This document shows, piece after piece, positions 43,887 through 56,085 of a stretch of DNA of 64,000 nt. This DNA comes from Tolypocladium sp. Sup5 PDA-1. Taxonomy: Eukaryota; Ascomycota; Sordariomycetes; Hypocreales; Ophiocordycipitaceae. Location of the stretch: NCBI GenBank assembly GCA_000750105.3, contig JPHH03000031.1, forward strand, positions 124,001-188,000, read 5' to 3'. Under the pieces are notes generated by a model. It was not told the origin of the DNA, ran no database searches, and saw only the letters and a program-made list of their open reading frames with translations. Position 1 is the first letter of the stretch; each line of letters begins with the position of its first letter. Position numbers and translations under genes: made by a program.

Positions 43887-45136
43887 AAAAATCAACAGAC
43901 TTAGCGACTGAATAACGACTGAATAACTGCTTCGAGGTTGCCCCGGGGAAGAGGGGGGGGAGGGGCGCCACCAGCCCGTGAAGTCGGAAGCACCAGCCAC
44001 GATCGGATCTGCGCACGGGCTAGGAGGCAGCCGGGAGGATGCCCCCCAGTCGGTGTGGCTGGACACGTTTCTTGGACTCCGTTGACAGCCACACGTCGAT
44101 CGTGGCAAAACCTCCCCTCGGCGTCGGTCCTCGATCCGGCAGCAGAGCCAACACGGAACCATGGCCAGCTGAAGCGCCTGCATGCACCTCCTACGTATTC
44201 CCCCTGCCCGCCCTTGCCGCCCTGCGTCACTCGGCACCCTCAAGGCCTCATCCACGGTTCCCTCTCGGTATGCCCGACGATGCCCTGACTGCGCATCCGT
44301 GGCTGTGTCGCTTGTCCCCAGTGGCGTCCCCACACATGCCCCCCAAAAAAAACCCGTCCATCCATTCCCGAGGCACCGGGGCCGCTGGCAGCCGCTTAAC
44401 CGCTCCGCCGGGTTGCACCACACATTCTGCACTGCGCTGCACTGCGCCAGACAGGTAAACTTGGTAATGGCTTTTCCCCGACGAGCGCACAAAGCCAGGG
44501 GCAGGGAGGGGGGGAAGCATGTGCTCCTGCGGTCTCGTGTCCCTTCCCCCCCATTTTTTTTTTTTAGGATGGGGGATGACGTACTCCGTAGTAATTGCTG
44601 GCGGTGATGGCGGGGAGTACGAATACAGGCCAGGTGCGCTTGTGAGACACCGCTTTTGCATGTACCCTGGCAACTGGAGTGGTGGTCACGCGTTAGTGAC
44701 CTCGTGAGCTGCTTCACCGATGGCTCGACGGGGACGTAGCCAAGTAGCCCTACAAGGTTGGCTCCGGCCGTTGTGGATTGCCGAGAATTGCCCTATCTCG
44801 GCTTCCACCCCGGACGGTGGTGACGTGTGCTAGCTCCAGTCCAAGGTCAAGCAACATTGCTCAAGGTGAGCATCCTCAACATAACGCACGACGTCAATGG
44901 GTTGCGCAAAACCTGTAGAGGCCTCAAGGAACCGCCGCCGACATTGGAACAGAGATTTACACGGCGTGATATCACAGGCTCTTGCTACATAGCTGCTAAA
45001 CAAATCCTCACAGGTATACTCAACTCATCTTTCTCGCCATCATCATCGCCAACACCTACATCGCCCCCCAACGCCGCTCCCCAGATACACATACAAGCAC
45101 ATCCGCATTCACATCTTTTCCCACCACACCGCCGTC

Positions 45137-47579
45137 TCAGGCCTTGTTCAAGTCCTTGGCCACGCCTCGGGAAATCCAGTCCGCCACCGACATGACCGTC
45201 ACCATGGGATTCACGCCGCTCGCGCTCGGGAACACGCTCGCGTCCGCCACGTACAGGTTCTCGGTGCCCCAGACCTTGCCGTTGACGTCCACCACGCCCG
45301 AGTCCTCCTTGGCGCTCATGCGGCACGTCCCCATCTGGTGAGCCGATGTCCAGATTGCTACCGGCGGCTTGTTGTCTGCCTTGCGCAGCTGCTGAAGCCA
45401 CGCCCCGAACGCCGGGTCCGTAAACTCCGGGTCCTTGCCGGCTCCGAGCTTCCTCTGTCGCTCACCCCCGTCGTCGGGAACATATGGCGCCAGGCCCGGG
45501 AGATGGGGTCGGATCTCTGTTGCCCCAGTCGCATAGCAGATCTTGGCCAATGCCTGGATGCCCTCCAGCGTGTGGTCGCGGTCAAAGTCCGAGACGGTGT
45601 AGTCGATTCGAGGTTCGCCTGTCCTCGGGTCCGGATATACGCGCCCAGTGTCCCGATCTCGGGTCAGGGAGATGAAGCTGTTGATATGACGGTACTTGAG
45701 CGCCAGTAGCTTCGCATCCAGAGCGCTGTGCCACGTCTGCATCGCGAGAGCTGCGTACGGCTGTTTACCAGGTCAGCAAATGTCGCTGCTTTCCTACTGC
45801 CAGCTAGGGGCATATGTGACTTACCACCATGCATGTGGGCTCTAGCTTCACGCCGTGGCCCTTCCTGTCGAGATTCTCAAATTCACCGCTGTAGCTGGTG
45901 ATGATGCCGCCTTCCCATGGCCGCACGTCCTCCTTGTACTCTGCGGTGAGAAAGTTGCAAGGGTGCAGGTGCAGGTTGTGCCCGACATTTCGGTTCTGTG
46001 TCGCCGCTGTTAGTCGGGGTTCCGTCATCAGGGGCTATAAAGCTAGTTGGGCTCACCTCGATGCCGCTTTTGGCCAGAATCACAGGGCTCCAGAGCGAGC
46101 CTGCCGACACAATGACCCTCTTGGCCTTGATCCGAACCTTTCTCTGCGTCCGGGAGCCCTCAGGCGTGTGCACCTGGCCGTTGGCGTCCCTCGCCGTCCA
46201 CAGTCCCTCGACCCCAGTCGCCGTGACGTTGTCGGCGGCAAAGGTGACCTTGTCCACTGTGAATCCCTCCATGAACTCCGCACCAGCCTCAGCGGCAGCC
46301 GGCAGCCAGGCCACGGTTGGGCCCCTCTTCTCCGCCGAGCCGCACCCAAGATGGCACTGGCCGCAGTAGTGTTCCTTGTTGGCCGTGTTCTGCTCCACCG
46401 TGCGCGCCTTCCAACCGAGCTTGGAGGCGCCGTCCAAGAGGACCTGGTTCCTGTGGTTGTGGCGGATGCCATCGATGCTGGCCCCGACATTGTCCCAGAC
46501 GCGATCCATGCACTCGTCAAACTCGGGCGACGTAAAGAACGGCAGGCCAGCGGCGGCCCATTCCTCGCGGACAAAGTCCTGGAGTCGGAAGCAGACGCTC
46601 CAGTTGATGGTGCCGCCGCCGCCCCAAGAGCCGCCACAGACGACACCGGTGCTCGTGTTGTCGGTCATGTAGACGCCGCCGTGGTCATAGAGATAGTTGC
46701 AAGCCGCTTCCTGGGACATTGGCAGCTGGGAAGGCGGGAAGTAGTAGCCCTTGTCGACGACGAGGACCTTGTGGCCCGCTTCGGCCAGGTTCTTCGCAGA
46801 CACGCCTCCGCCACAGCCGGACCCGATAATGACAACGTCGGTGGTGATCTCGTGGACTGCATTTCCGGGGTCGAGCTGGATAAAGTCGAAGTCGTACCCC
46901 TCGCCGGACTTGTAGTTTCGGGGCGCATCGGTGTATCCGGAGAGCGAGCCGAAGTAGGGGCTGGTTATGGCGTTTGCCTTCTGGGCCGCGCTTACAACGG
47001 CCTTTGCGAGCATCCTCAAGCCCCCGAGCCTCGAGTTGGTCCATGACTTGACGATGGCCTCGCGAGCCTTGGCGGGCTGCTCGGTGACGGGGTTCCAGTA
47101 GCCAGTCAGGAGCAGGCTACCATAGTGTGTTCTGGAAAGGCAGTCAGCCATCTCATCCGTCTCATCGGCTGAAAGTCTGGTGCATAATGCCATCAGCCGG
47201 ACACGTCCACTTACCCGAGCAGATTCAACACCTTTGCAAGCTGCCTCTTCTGCGCTGCAATGGACAATGTCCGCAGAACGTCGGTCCTAAAGGCCTCATC
47301 CTCCGAGGGCCGATATTCGAGGTATGCCTTGAGCACGTCCTTGCTCGGCGGATCCTGCAGAGACCGGGTGGCGCGGTCCAGTGCCTTTTCGAAATCATCT
47401 TTGGGGAGGGTGAGCTTGCTGGCGTCGGTCGACGTTGCCGCCGAGGTGATGGAGGGCAGGACGCCGTCGAGAAGGGCGAAGAAGGTCTCCCACTGGGCTA
47501 TAGACATGAACTCGCCCGAGGGAGGGTCGGGCAGTGGCGTGGCCACGGGGGTGTGCTCCAGCGGCAGGTCGTCGTCCAT
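45137..47579 (-). CDS. fao1: Long-chain fatty alcohol oxidase (GMC family, FAD)
   Basis: Minus strand, exons 47215..47579, 46057..47176, 45825..45995 and 45137..45760, 759 residues, normal for fungal FAO. It oxidises long-chain alcohols from alkane or fatty acid omega-oxidation to aldehydes, making peroxide. The N-terminal helical extension (1-200) precedes the Rossmann FAD motif VVIIGSGCGGGVSAKNLAEAG (about 236-256). Next come the GMC signature region STGVVCGGSWGGGGTINWS and a Cys-rich YCGQCHLGCGS typical of FAO. The C-terminal catalytic HQMGTCRM and the end motif ADASVFPSASGVNPMVTVM follow. Introns are 38, 61 and 64 nt. A TATAAATA box (minus strand) lies at 47834-47841, about 255 bp upstream. 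Confidence 0.95.
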
Positions 47580-47833
47580 GGTGAACGGGACGGCGGGGAT
47601 GGAGATGGGTTTGTTGCTGGTGTTTGGATCCTGGGCTCCAGATCGGAGCTGGCTGTAGGCTGGTCGCTCGGGTCAGCCTGGACGAGTCGTACGAGTCTCG
47701 CTCTGCTCTTGCTCGACTCTCTCCCAAGAGCACGTCCAAGACGCCAAGTACGTTGGGAAGAAGTTCGGAAGCAGAGCGGAGAGGAGGTCGAACGGTCCGG
47801 TGGAGCTACCAATCGCCGAGTCCTGGGGCTCTG

Positions 47834-47841
47834 TATTTATA
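47834..47841 (-). promoter_or_regulatory. TATA box of the alcohol oxidase gene
   Basis: TATAAATA read on the minus strand, about 255 bp before the start codon; suggests a regulated promoter, as expected for a substrate-induced catabolic gene. Confidence 0.5.
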
Positions 47842-47865
47842 CCGAGCACACAGGTACCGGTGCCG

Positions 47866-47891
47866 GCAGGGCAGGGCAGGGCAGGGCAGGG
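47866..47891. repeat. (GCAGG)n pentanucleotide repeat
   Basis: Five tandem GCAGG units just upstream of the TATA-like element of the alcohol oxidase gene. Confidence 0.85.
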
Positions 47892-49793
47892 GTCAATCAG
47901 ATCACCGGGGCCAGAGCTACCTAGAGCCAGAGTCAGGCCAGAAAGCGTCCACGTTTGCATGTGAGAAGGGGGGAGACGGGCAGAGGAAGCGTTGACGGGA
48001 CGGGGTCCATCTTCTTCAACCTGGAGGACGGTGGCCCGCGGGGGAAGCTGTGCAGGAACCACAGGAAGCTCCTGCTTCCCCCACACTGGCGCTCGGTCAG
48101 TCCATGACCCCACGCGCTACCGTCGACGTGCCGAGGCGCCCGACTCAGGCACCAGCGCACTGGACGCTTTGATCAACCATCATCATCCACAAGCTGCTTC
48201 GTAAGGTAGTCCTTAGTCCGTAGTCCGTACATGTAACCAAGTTGCTGCTGCTCTTGTCAGCCCGCTCGGAGGTTTGCCATTGCCATCACGACAACTTCAG
48301 CGTTGACTGAATTGGTGCTTTGCTGTATTAGCCGTCGTTGCTGCTGTCTCGGCGCCACGGCTGCTGAGCACCCCGCCACTGAAAGTCCCTCCGCCTCCGT
48401 TCAACGCACTTGGCAGCAGGGGGGGGGGACCGACTCTCTAACCCAGTAAGTTAACATCCCGGCTTCATCTTGCTCGGAGACCTAACCCACGTCCACATCA
48501 ACCGCAAACCTCTGCTCCACCAAACGGCTCTTACATGCGTATGTATTCAACCCATCTCGATGTCGTCCTGTCAAAGCCCACAAAAGCACCCAGCTACAGG
48601 TCACGTAGCAGCAGCAGCAGCAGAACGGAATGCACCACACACGACCACACAAACCCCCGACACACAAAGCCCGCCGCCGGTCCCGCTTTCAGATGTGGGT
48701 GCCAGGTGCCTCGGCATTGCCATCACCATTCAAGACATGTACGAGTAGTCCGTAGGCCTACGTACTCCGTCCTCGTACGAGCCGTCGTTTTGGGCAAACA
48801 GACCCAACAGCCCTCTCGCGTGGCCTCGCCCCGCCTCCGGCTTCGCCGCACAACGGCCGCAAAAGGCTGGCCAATCGGCGCCGCCACGTTCCAATCGGCC
48901 GCGGCGTGGCGGCCATCGTTGTCCCGCTGCGCCGCTCCTCCAACGTTCCCCGGCGCTGTCCGAAGCTGCCGGTGGCATGACTACGCTCCTCTCTGTGCAA
49001 CTCTGCATCCATCGCTCTCACGTTGTCTGTGTCACCTTGCCATGCTGTCCTTGTCTCGACTCGCGACCATCAAAGCGGCACCACAGTCATTTCATCAAGA
49101 CGCAAAGACGCAAAGACGCGTACATGCATACAGCATACCCAAGGCACAACGCATCACCACGACTGCAATGACGAGTCCACCAGGACAGGTAGCAATACAC
49201 CATGAATCGGCTTTCGTCTCGACATCCAAACTGGTTGGCATTTGCTCCCTTTGCTCCGCCCCTAACCCGGCGCCAAACTCTCGGCACCGGCGCCTCATTT
49301 CATTTCTTCTCACAACCCATCCATCCAGCCATCCATCACGTGCGTGCGTGCCCGTCAGGTCATAATCCAGTCCATCGTAGACGGGGTTTCCTCCTGCCAT
49401 GCCAGTCCCCGAGTCCAGCACTCAAACGCCGCGGTACTCAAACACCCTTTCCCAAGACTCAAAACTTACACGAGCTGCAAGCCAACGAACCCCCTTAAAA
49501 CATATATGTACAAATATATATAGCGACGCGGGTCGGTAGTCGTATATATGAAGGCGTATTGATAACCCGCGCGCCTTGGCCATTTCGTTTCGCTCCTGGG
49601 GCCGCCGGACGAGCTTGCCAGCCGATGCCCGTCTCCGAACGATCCATATTCCGTAATGTACAGTCCGCAAGGTGCATGTTGTCCCCCCAAAGACATTACC
49701 GGATTCTTTAAAAAAAATACTGCCGGCCACTCGAAGTAGTTGGCCGGCTCGCCTTCTTGCCGTTTGCCAACGGGGATTTCCGACCTCGCTGCT

Positions 49794-52668
49794 TCAATTC
49801 GTAGTGTCTGCCGCGGGCAGCGGAGGGCTGGACCCCTTGTTTCTCCGGAAGAAGGGAAAGTCCTTCATCCTAAATCGACTTGGCCTCTTCTTGAGAGACT
49901 TGCCCTCGGCTCTGCCTATGCTGCCCGCCGATGCCGACTCGTCGTCTCCCTGCCCTTCCTGCCTGCGTACCGTTGCTGGAGAATCATGGTTGCTCGTGCT
50001 CGGTGGTGACATATTCGGGCCCGACGCGCTGACGGTTCGCTCCATCGATTCGTTGCTGACGATGCTGGTGCCCTGCGTACTCGGCGACAAAGCTGCCTTT
50101 CCCGTCGTGGCACTCGTGGCCTGTGATTGCCAGTCTCCGGCAAAGGCCCCTGATGCGCTGCCCTCCGTCGTCTCACTGCAGCGTTGTTGCCGTCCTGAAG
50201 GCATCGACACCTTGTTGTCCGCACCGCTGTCGCCTCGAGCACGGCAGTTGAATGGGTCGCTATCCGCCAACTCTCGCACTGCATCAAACGACGACGATGC
50301 TCCGTTCGCCCCCTTGTAGTCGCTAGAGGTGTATGGCGTTGGCAATTGCCTCACTGGAGGATTACCTGACGGCGAGGATAAAGGCTGTTCGTCCCGACGC
50401 TCGACATCAGCCAGAACCTGTGGCGCCTCACCACGGCCCTCCGAGACCCCGTCCGTCAGTGTTTCCGCATTGCTCGCCTGCGGCGTTGAGTTCTTATCGT
50501 CGTCCGACGCTTCCACCACAAAGCTCCTGGTTCTGGGCGAAAACGTGCCTTCTCGGTGCAGGCGTATCCGGTCTGCATCAGTCCTCGGCTGCTTGGCTTT
50601 TTCCTCCTGCACCTTACGCTCGAAATGACTCTTATTGATCTCGAGCTCCTCCACTGTGTACCGCATCGCCGGCATGATGTCAGCCACGCCTTGGAAGAGC
50701 GGTATGGCAAACATGTTCATGAAGCCGAGCTGAGCGTTTGCCAACGACATTATATCCTTCTTGGGTGGCGCCATGAGGGACGACTTGATCTCAAGCTCGT
50801 CTTCCATGGATGCTTGCCTGGAAAATTCCTCAGACAGAATGTGCATCCATTGCAGTGCCGTGTCGTGACGCCTCGCCTGCGCTATTGTTAGCCATCCGTC
50901 CCAACCTGGGTAAAACTTGCGCTATTTCTCATCACCACTTACCACATTGCTGACGTCCGCGCATTTGATCAGCAGCGAGCATGCCAGCGCCTTGTGCTCC
51001 TCTAGTTGACGCCCGTTCCACCCATCCGTGCTGTTATGATGATGGAGCTTTTCCTGAATGTCGCCAAGCTTCTTCATGTAGTCGAAATGGAGGCCCATGT
51101 CGGTGGCGAGAATCGAGCTGATCATCAAGTTGCGCATCTTCCTGTCCTCAAAGGCAGCAGGCCAGTACCTGCGAAGTATCTGCGAGTACGCGGCGCAATG
51201 GAACGACTCCAGGACGGACCGGTCGTTGTAGAGCTGCGCCAGGGGCGCATTTAGTGTCGATAGAAAGCCGTTGTTGACGCCAGGATGGCCGACATCGTGG
51301 CCGATGGCCGTAACGAGGAGGGTCAGCGCCTCAAATGGACTCAACAAGGCTGCAATTGGCGACTTTTCGGTTGTCGAGCTCTGCTGTTGGTCAAAGGGAT
51401 AAGGGGGTAGGGCGCCAATGTGAACAAGGAAGTTGAATGTCGCCTGTAGTACATCCACAACGTGACGGAAGTTGTGGTACGGAACAAAACTGTTGTATGC
51501 GGCACGGCAGGCGACGAGGAAGCTGATCAGTTGATCTGCAATGACCGTCAGTGTCTGTCGTACGCAATCGCGGATGGTGTCTTTAGGTCCGTTACTCACC
51601 GGTAGGTATCCGCCATCGCTCCAGTTCCGGTACAGTAAGTGCGTGCTTGAACATGACCATGGACGCGACCAACAGTTCGTCGTCGGAAAACGAGTGGGCG
51701 CAAAAGTGCCAGTCCCCGACGGCAGTGGCAATGGCGACCTGGCGCTCCGATGAGACGGCGATGTGAGCGCTGGCGATCTGGCCTTCGTCGGCATCCAAAC
51801 GGCAGATGCCTTTCATGAGACCAGAGACCATGGCTTCGCGCAGATAGGCAAACGGCTTGTGTTCGTTCACGCCAACCCACGATCGCTTCCGGCCCTTGGT
51901 AATCTCCATCATAGCTTGCTGCTCCCTGGCAGCGTCTCTCTGGGCCTTATAAGCGCATATCTCCAGTGTCGTGATGCACTTGGAGCTCAATGGGCTGATA
52001 ATCACGTCGACGGCGCCAATGTCCAGGCATTTCCTTATCAGCCGGCGGTGGGCTGTCAGCGTGCCAGGAGGAATTGAGAGGGTCTCCACGGCGCCGTCGG
52101 TCATCTGCTCGCTCGGGACAGAGGTGACGGAATCGGGGTAGCTGATGATGGGCACCGGAACGATCAGCTTTGATATGCTTCGCAAGTGTCCCTCGGTGAT
52201 GAGTTTTTGCAAGAGGGTAAGGCCATATAGCTCCTCATCCGGCATATGGATTTCGGCTGTGCCAGGAGGGGAAGACGACTCGAGGCGGCCCGACGACGGT
52301 CTCGACGACGACCGCGGCTCTGAGATGTGTTCATCGTGAGGAGTGTCTAGCAGTACAAGCGTCGGGGTCATGTCTGTCATTGAGGCGTCTTGAAGCTGCA
52401 ACAGCTGAGCTATGCAGGCTGCGCCGGTGGCGCACACGTGGACTAGGGAACACGGTTAGCACAAAGGCACAAAGTTTTTTGAGTCCAACGGCCGGTGGAA
52501 CAAACCATCACCAAAGGTATCCAAGAGCGGTTGGACAACTTCTCGAATGCGGTCGTGTTTCCAATCGGGCGGGTAGCCAGCGGCCTTTTCATCTGGAACG
52601 GCCTGTACGAGCCGATCCTCGCCAGCGGCGCGATTGACGTAGATGACATGGCAGGCGAGTCGGTCCAT
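49794..52668 (-). CDS. pde2: Class I 3',5'-cyclic-nucleotide phosphodiesterase (high-affinity cAMP, Pde2/PdeH type)
   Basis: Minus strand, exons 52506..52668, 51600..52442, 50943..51535 and 49794..50876, 893 residues. It hydrolyses cAMP to 5'-AMP, opposing adenylate cyclase and setting PKA activity. The class I PDEase domain lies in exons 2-4, with the metal-binding HNFRH near residues 356-360 and GHDVGHPGVNNGF near 414-426, followed by LIKCADVSNV|ARRHDTALQWMHILSEEF. The N-terminal 150 residues (CHVIYVNRAAGEDRL ... PTLVLLDTP) look like a degenerate receiver fold, as in filamentous fungal Pde2/PdeH proteins. The C-terminal 300 residues are disordered and end in a basic patch (KKRPSRFRMKDFPFFRR). 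Introns are 63, 64 and 66 nt. A very long GC-rich upstream region suggests a long leader or complex control. Confidence 0.93.
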
Positions 52669-53226
52669 GGTGGCAACGGAAGGCTACCAGTCTCGCGACT
52701 GGAGCGCGTTGACCACACGGGCAGGGAAGCGTCGGGCGTCGAGCAGTGGCACCTCGTCGTGTGTGCGACCGGCTCTGTGAGTGCTCGAGGGACGTGACAA
52801 GTCGGCTCGAGGCGGGATTCGGACGAAACGAAGGATGTGCGACACAGGGCCGATGCCAAGGGGACAATCGTCTGGCGAGTTGCGCACTTGGTAATGCAAG
52901 GAATGCGGTGCCTTGGAGTTGTCCTACCGTCGAGGCGACGGCGGGCTCAGGGCGACTTATTGTGTTCCCGATGAAGACTCGAGGGAACGGCGACTGCGGT
53001 ATCGACGTATTGGGAAGGTCGTCGGGGAGCACGGCCGAATTGCGCACGAGGCGATCCTGGTCGTTGGTGGTCGGATGCTGATCGAGGACGGAGCGAGGGC
53101 AGGAATGCGCCTGCTCGAGTCGAAGTCGCGCGATGATGCTTGTCGGTCTGTCTTCAGCAGCTGTAGGACTGGCAGGAGAGGCGCGATGGAGAGAGGGGGG
53201 GAGCGCAATCGAGGGAGAGGGCGATT

Positions 53227-53252
53227 TTGGTGGTGGTGGTGGTGGTGGTGGG
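53227..53252. repeat. (TGG)n microsatellite
   Basis: About eight tandem TGG triplets upstream of Pde2. Confidence 0.85.
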
Positions 53253-53321
53253 AAGTAAGTGCCTGGGGGGGTGCGATAGACTGTCGGAAGGACAAGCGTC
53301 GCCAAACTGGGTCCCCTGTTA

Positions 53322-53391
53322 TGTGCTTGGTGCTTGGTGCTTGGTTGCTTGGTGCTTGGTGCTTAGTGCTTGGTGCTTAGTTAGTGCTTGA
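53322..53391. repeat. TGCTTGG minisatellite
   Basis: About nine tandem heptamers TGCTTGG with variants TGCTTAG and one TGCTTGGT shift, in the Pde2 upstream region. Confidence 0.85.
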
Positions 53392-55279
53392 GGGGCAGAC
53401 GTCAGCCGTCGACGACGAGGGATCGGCGGCAGGCGGTCGCAGAGCTTGTAGGGTTGGGTTAAGGCTATCTTTTGGGTATGGGCTGCTGGGATGGAGGGCT
53501 GGAGAGATGGGGGGAGGGAGGGGCGAGCGTTGCAACGATGGCGCCAACGGCAGATGGACGAGAGGGTGACACCTGAGGTAGAGTTGAATGGGGACGCAAT
53601 GGAAGGGACTTGCGAGGTACTGCTCCGTAACCGGTCCAGAGGGCGCGAGCACCGGGGGGGATATAATATTGGATGGACGGATTTGGGGGATGGCTGTGCG
53701 AGACGGGACAACAAAAATGGCCACGAGGGACGGAATGTCACTGACGGAAAGGAGCGAGCGAGGGCTTATCCGCAGACGGAGAAAAAAAGAAAAAGAAAAA
53801 GATGAATAAATACATAATAGGCGTCGACAACGATGAGATCGCCGACCGCGAGACCGGTGTACTCGTGCGTACCCGGTAGCAGGGCGGCGCGTGCGAGATA
53901 GGTAGGTATGGATGGAGGCAACAGAGGCCAATTGCAAGTCGGGGCCACCTGCTGGACGTGCAAATTCATCAATCGCTACGGACTACGGACTAGACTGGGG
54001 CGTCCCAAGCGAGCTGACGAGAAGCGCGACCATGGCCGCCGTGTCCGAGCCGGAGGCTGCTGGATGCGCGCTTGCTTGCTGGCAACGAAACGCCGAGGTC
54101 GAGCTGCGGCCCTTCCGCCTGGCCACTGCTCGCTGTCGCTGGTGGCTGCAGCTTGCTCCGTGCTGGACGGCTCGCCAAAGGCCCATCACAGGTGAGCGAG
54201 CAAGAGAGGGCCGGCGACAGCACAGCGCCACGGGGGTGCAACCCGGGCTTGCCGGGCAGGGGAAGAGGGCGGAGGCACCGTCGTCTCGGGGCGGTGGATC
54301 GGGGGGGCTCCCAGCTGCAGCGCCGTGCCCTTGTCGCGGCTCGTGCCACCTTGCGGACGCGGTAGACGGGGTGATGGAATGCGGACCGTGAACGACCCCA
54401 CGGGCTCGAGATGGCGATGGCAGCGGGAGGATTTGCGACGCTGCGGACGGGCAGTGGCGATGAAATGAAACCGCAGCAGCAGCACGATGGGAGCTTGGGG
54501 AGGTACTCGCCAGTACCCGTACGGGGCGTCGTGGTGGTGGTGTGGTGGTGGATTGGTGGTCGGTTGTTGGTCGCCCAGGCCACCCACCCGGTCCACCCCC
54601 CGGCCAAGGCTTCTGGAAACCGCAGTAGCGACCTTCTGAACCCGCTGCGAGCCTGCGCTAAACAGGGCTTGCAGGGGTCCGTGGCCCACGCCAGCCCCCC
54701 ATGCACCACCTCGTCCAATGCTAATTCCAGCGCAGCCCTGGCCTGCATATCCGCGTGCTTCCCTTCGGGCTTCCTTTCTTTTTCCCTTCCTTCCAACCTG
54801 CTGGCCCGTTTCCATCCTTCCAAAGTTCCATATCCTCCGCGATCGTCGCCTCGCCGCATCGATACGCCCACGGGAAACCCGCTGCCGCTGTCGTGCAATT
54901 TCGCCCTCCCCTGTCGACCAAAACCGCCGTGTCGCACCCCCTGCACCGGCCCCAAAGGTCCCCCTGGGTGACGCGAACCGGAGCCAACCTCACGCGGGGC
55001 CGCGCCGTTTCTGGACGCCTTCCAGAAGACCCCATCGAAGGCTCGAAGCCTCACCAACCACCTAGAGCCCGTGGCCGCGACGCCGCCCACTGCGGCCGGC
55101 CAACCACCGCCGCGAGCCGCTGCCCATCGCACAGCAGATCCCCGAGCCCGCTGCCCTATCACAGCCGTGCCTCGCTGCCACCCAACTGCAGGCGCCGCCG
55201 CCTCCGTTGCAACTCCGCTGCACGGCTGCAGCTTTACAGCCCAATGCACACGCAAACGCGTTGCAGGTCTCGCTGTCCG

Positions 55280-55315
55280 TACGGAGTAGTCCGTATTCGT
55301 ACTTCGTACTCCGTA
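55280..55315. repeat. Inverted pair of TACGGAGTA / TACTCCGTA
   Basis: TACGGAGTA at 55280..55288 and its reverse complement at 55307..55315, with further CCGTA/CGTAC partial copies between. Confidence 0.7.
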
Positions 55316-56085
55316 GCCAGAAAGCAGATGCTGCAGTTGGTTCCCCGATTGACGTCCCTCGGTCCTGTCGCCAATCCGCTGTCGCCTCTCCCTCCCTTCC
55401 GACGGCGGCGCACGGGTCAATCATTTATTCTCCTGCAGAGGGAGAAGAAGCAATGCGTTTATGCCCACGCACAAGCATTTTCGAAATCCCTGATGCGACC
55501 CGAGTGCCCCCTAACAGCTTGACAGCCTGGCGTCGCGCCGGTGGCCAGCCAGCCATGGCACTAATAGAAAGCACCGCAAGAATCCATCCAACGTTGCTAG
55601 GTAGATTCTTGGAAAGTCCAGTGATGAAAAGACTTCGCAAGTGAACCGCGGCAGTAGGAGTTGGGCCGACAAGATCGCGCTGCCCGAGGTCTGCGCGATG
55701 CCTCGTCAAGTACCAAGTACTCGCACAAGTCACAGTCACAGTCACAGTCCCAACCATGCTCAAGCTCGATTCTAGGTAAAACGCGACCGCAGTCGCATAC
55801 TCCGTTCATTTATCGACGTAACTCATGCAGATATACGTCGACCTGCCGTTCCACACGCCGCGAGCGCCTGGGCGGGATTCTACCTCTATCTACAGCCCTC
55901 AAACTGCATGTTTTTCGTAACCCCTTTTCAACCCCTTTGTATTCCCTTGCCAGGGACCGCGCCAACCGCAAACCATATATTTCCATTGCCTCAGCGATGA
56001 CATGAAAACACGAAGCGGCCTTCTCATTCAGGCCACTTCCATTCAGCATGAGACGTCAAGTCGTCTCGCCGTTCAGAGCCGAAGC

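Larger units (their letters stand above)
39225..45136. other. 5.9-kb gene-free spacer
   Basis: The longest stretch without a supportable gene. Open frames occur on all strands but are short, overlap one another and are full of Arg, Ser, Pro or Cys runs. It holds three exact copies of the TACTCCGTA 9-mer (40028, 40448 inverted, 44582), a CAACTG/CAACCG microsatellite, a 37-nt poly(A) tract and a CGACTGAATAA tandem duplication (43905-43926). Likely contents: promoter and leader of the 341-residue gene on the left, 3' UTR of the alcohol oxidase on the right, and mobile-element or subtelomere-like filler between. Confidence 0.5.
47580..49793. other. Spacer: alcohol oxidase promoter and Pde2 3' region
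   Basis: 2.2 kb. Contains the TATA box, the GCAGG repeat, a run of 10 G at about 48420 and near-copies of the dispersed motif at 48203-48235 and 48745-48780. An AT-rich (CATATATGTACAAATATATATAG) patch near 49500 probably belongs to the Pde2 3' UTR. No gene seen. Confidence 0.5.
52669..56085. other. 3.4-kb GC-rich spacer upstream of Pde2
   Basis: Between the Pde2 start and the 3' end of the Ubp12-type gene. Several long open frames overlap on both strands (for example 53990..55420 minus and 54755..55522 plus), which is expected in GC-rich DNA; their translations are Arg/Pro/Gly/Ser-rich and unlike known proteins. It contains two minisatellite-type repeats and a cluster of TACTCCGTA-type motifs at 55272-55315. 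Best read as the Pde2 promoter and leader. Confidence 0.5.

Noticed and set aside
43782..44717. 311-codon minus-strand open frame
   Set aside because: Its C-terminal part is poly-Phe from the poly(A) tract, and composition is otherwise random.
45898..47046. 382-codon plus-strand frame over the alcohol oxidase
   Set aside because: Antisense shadow of exons 2 and 3.
34143..47579. Catalase, unknown gene and alcohol oxidase as a metabolic gene cluster
   Set aside because: Genes are 2.5-6 kb apart, in mixed orientation, and no transporter or regulator joins them; the shared peroxide theme is likely coincidental.
48535..49365. 276-codon plus-strand frame in the alcohol oxidase promoter region
   Set aside because: Arg/Ser/Thr/His-rich random composition, no homology recognised.
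53990..55420. 476-codon minus-strand open frame, the longest outside known genes
   Set aside because: Region is GC-rich, with long open frames on the opposite strand too (54755..55522, 54411..54971). The translation is Arg/Gly/Ala/Pro-rich with Cys, His and Thr runs and resembles no protein.
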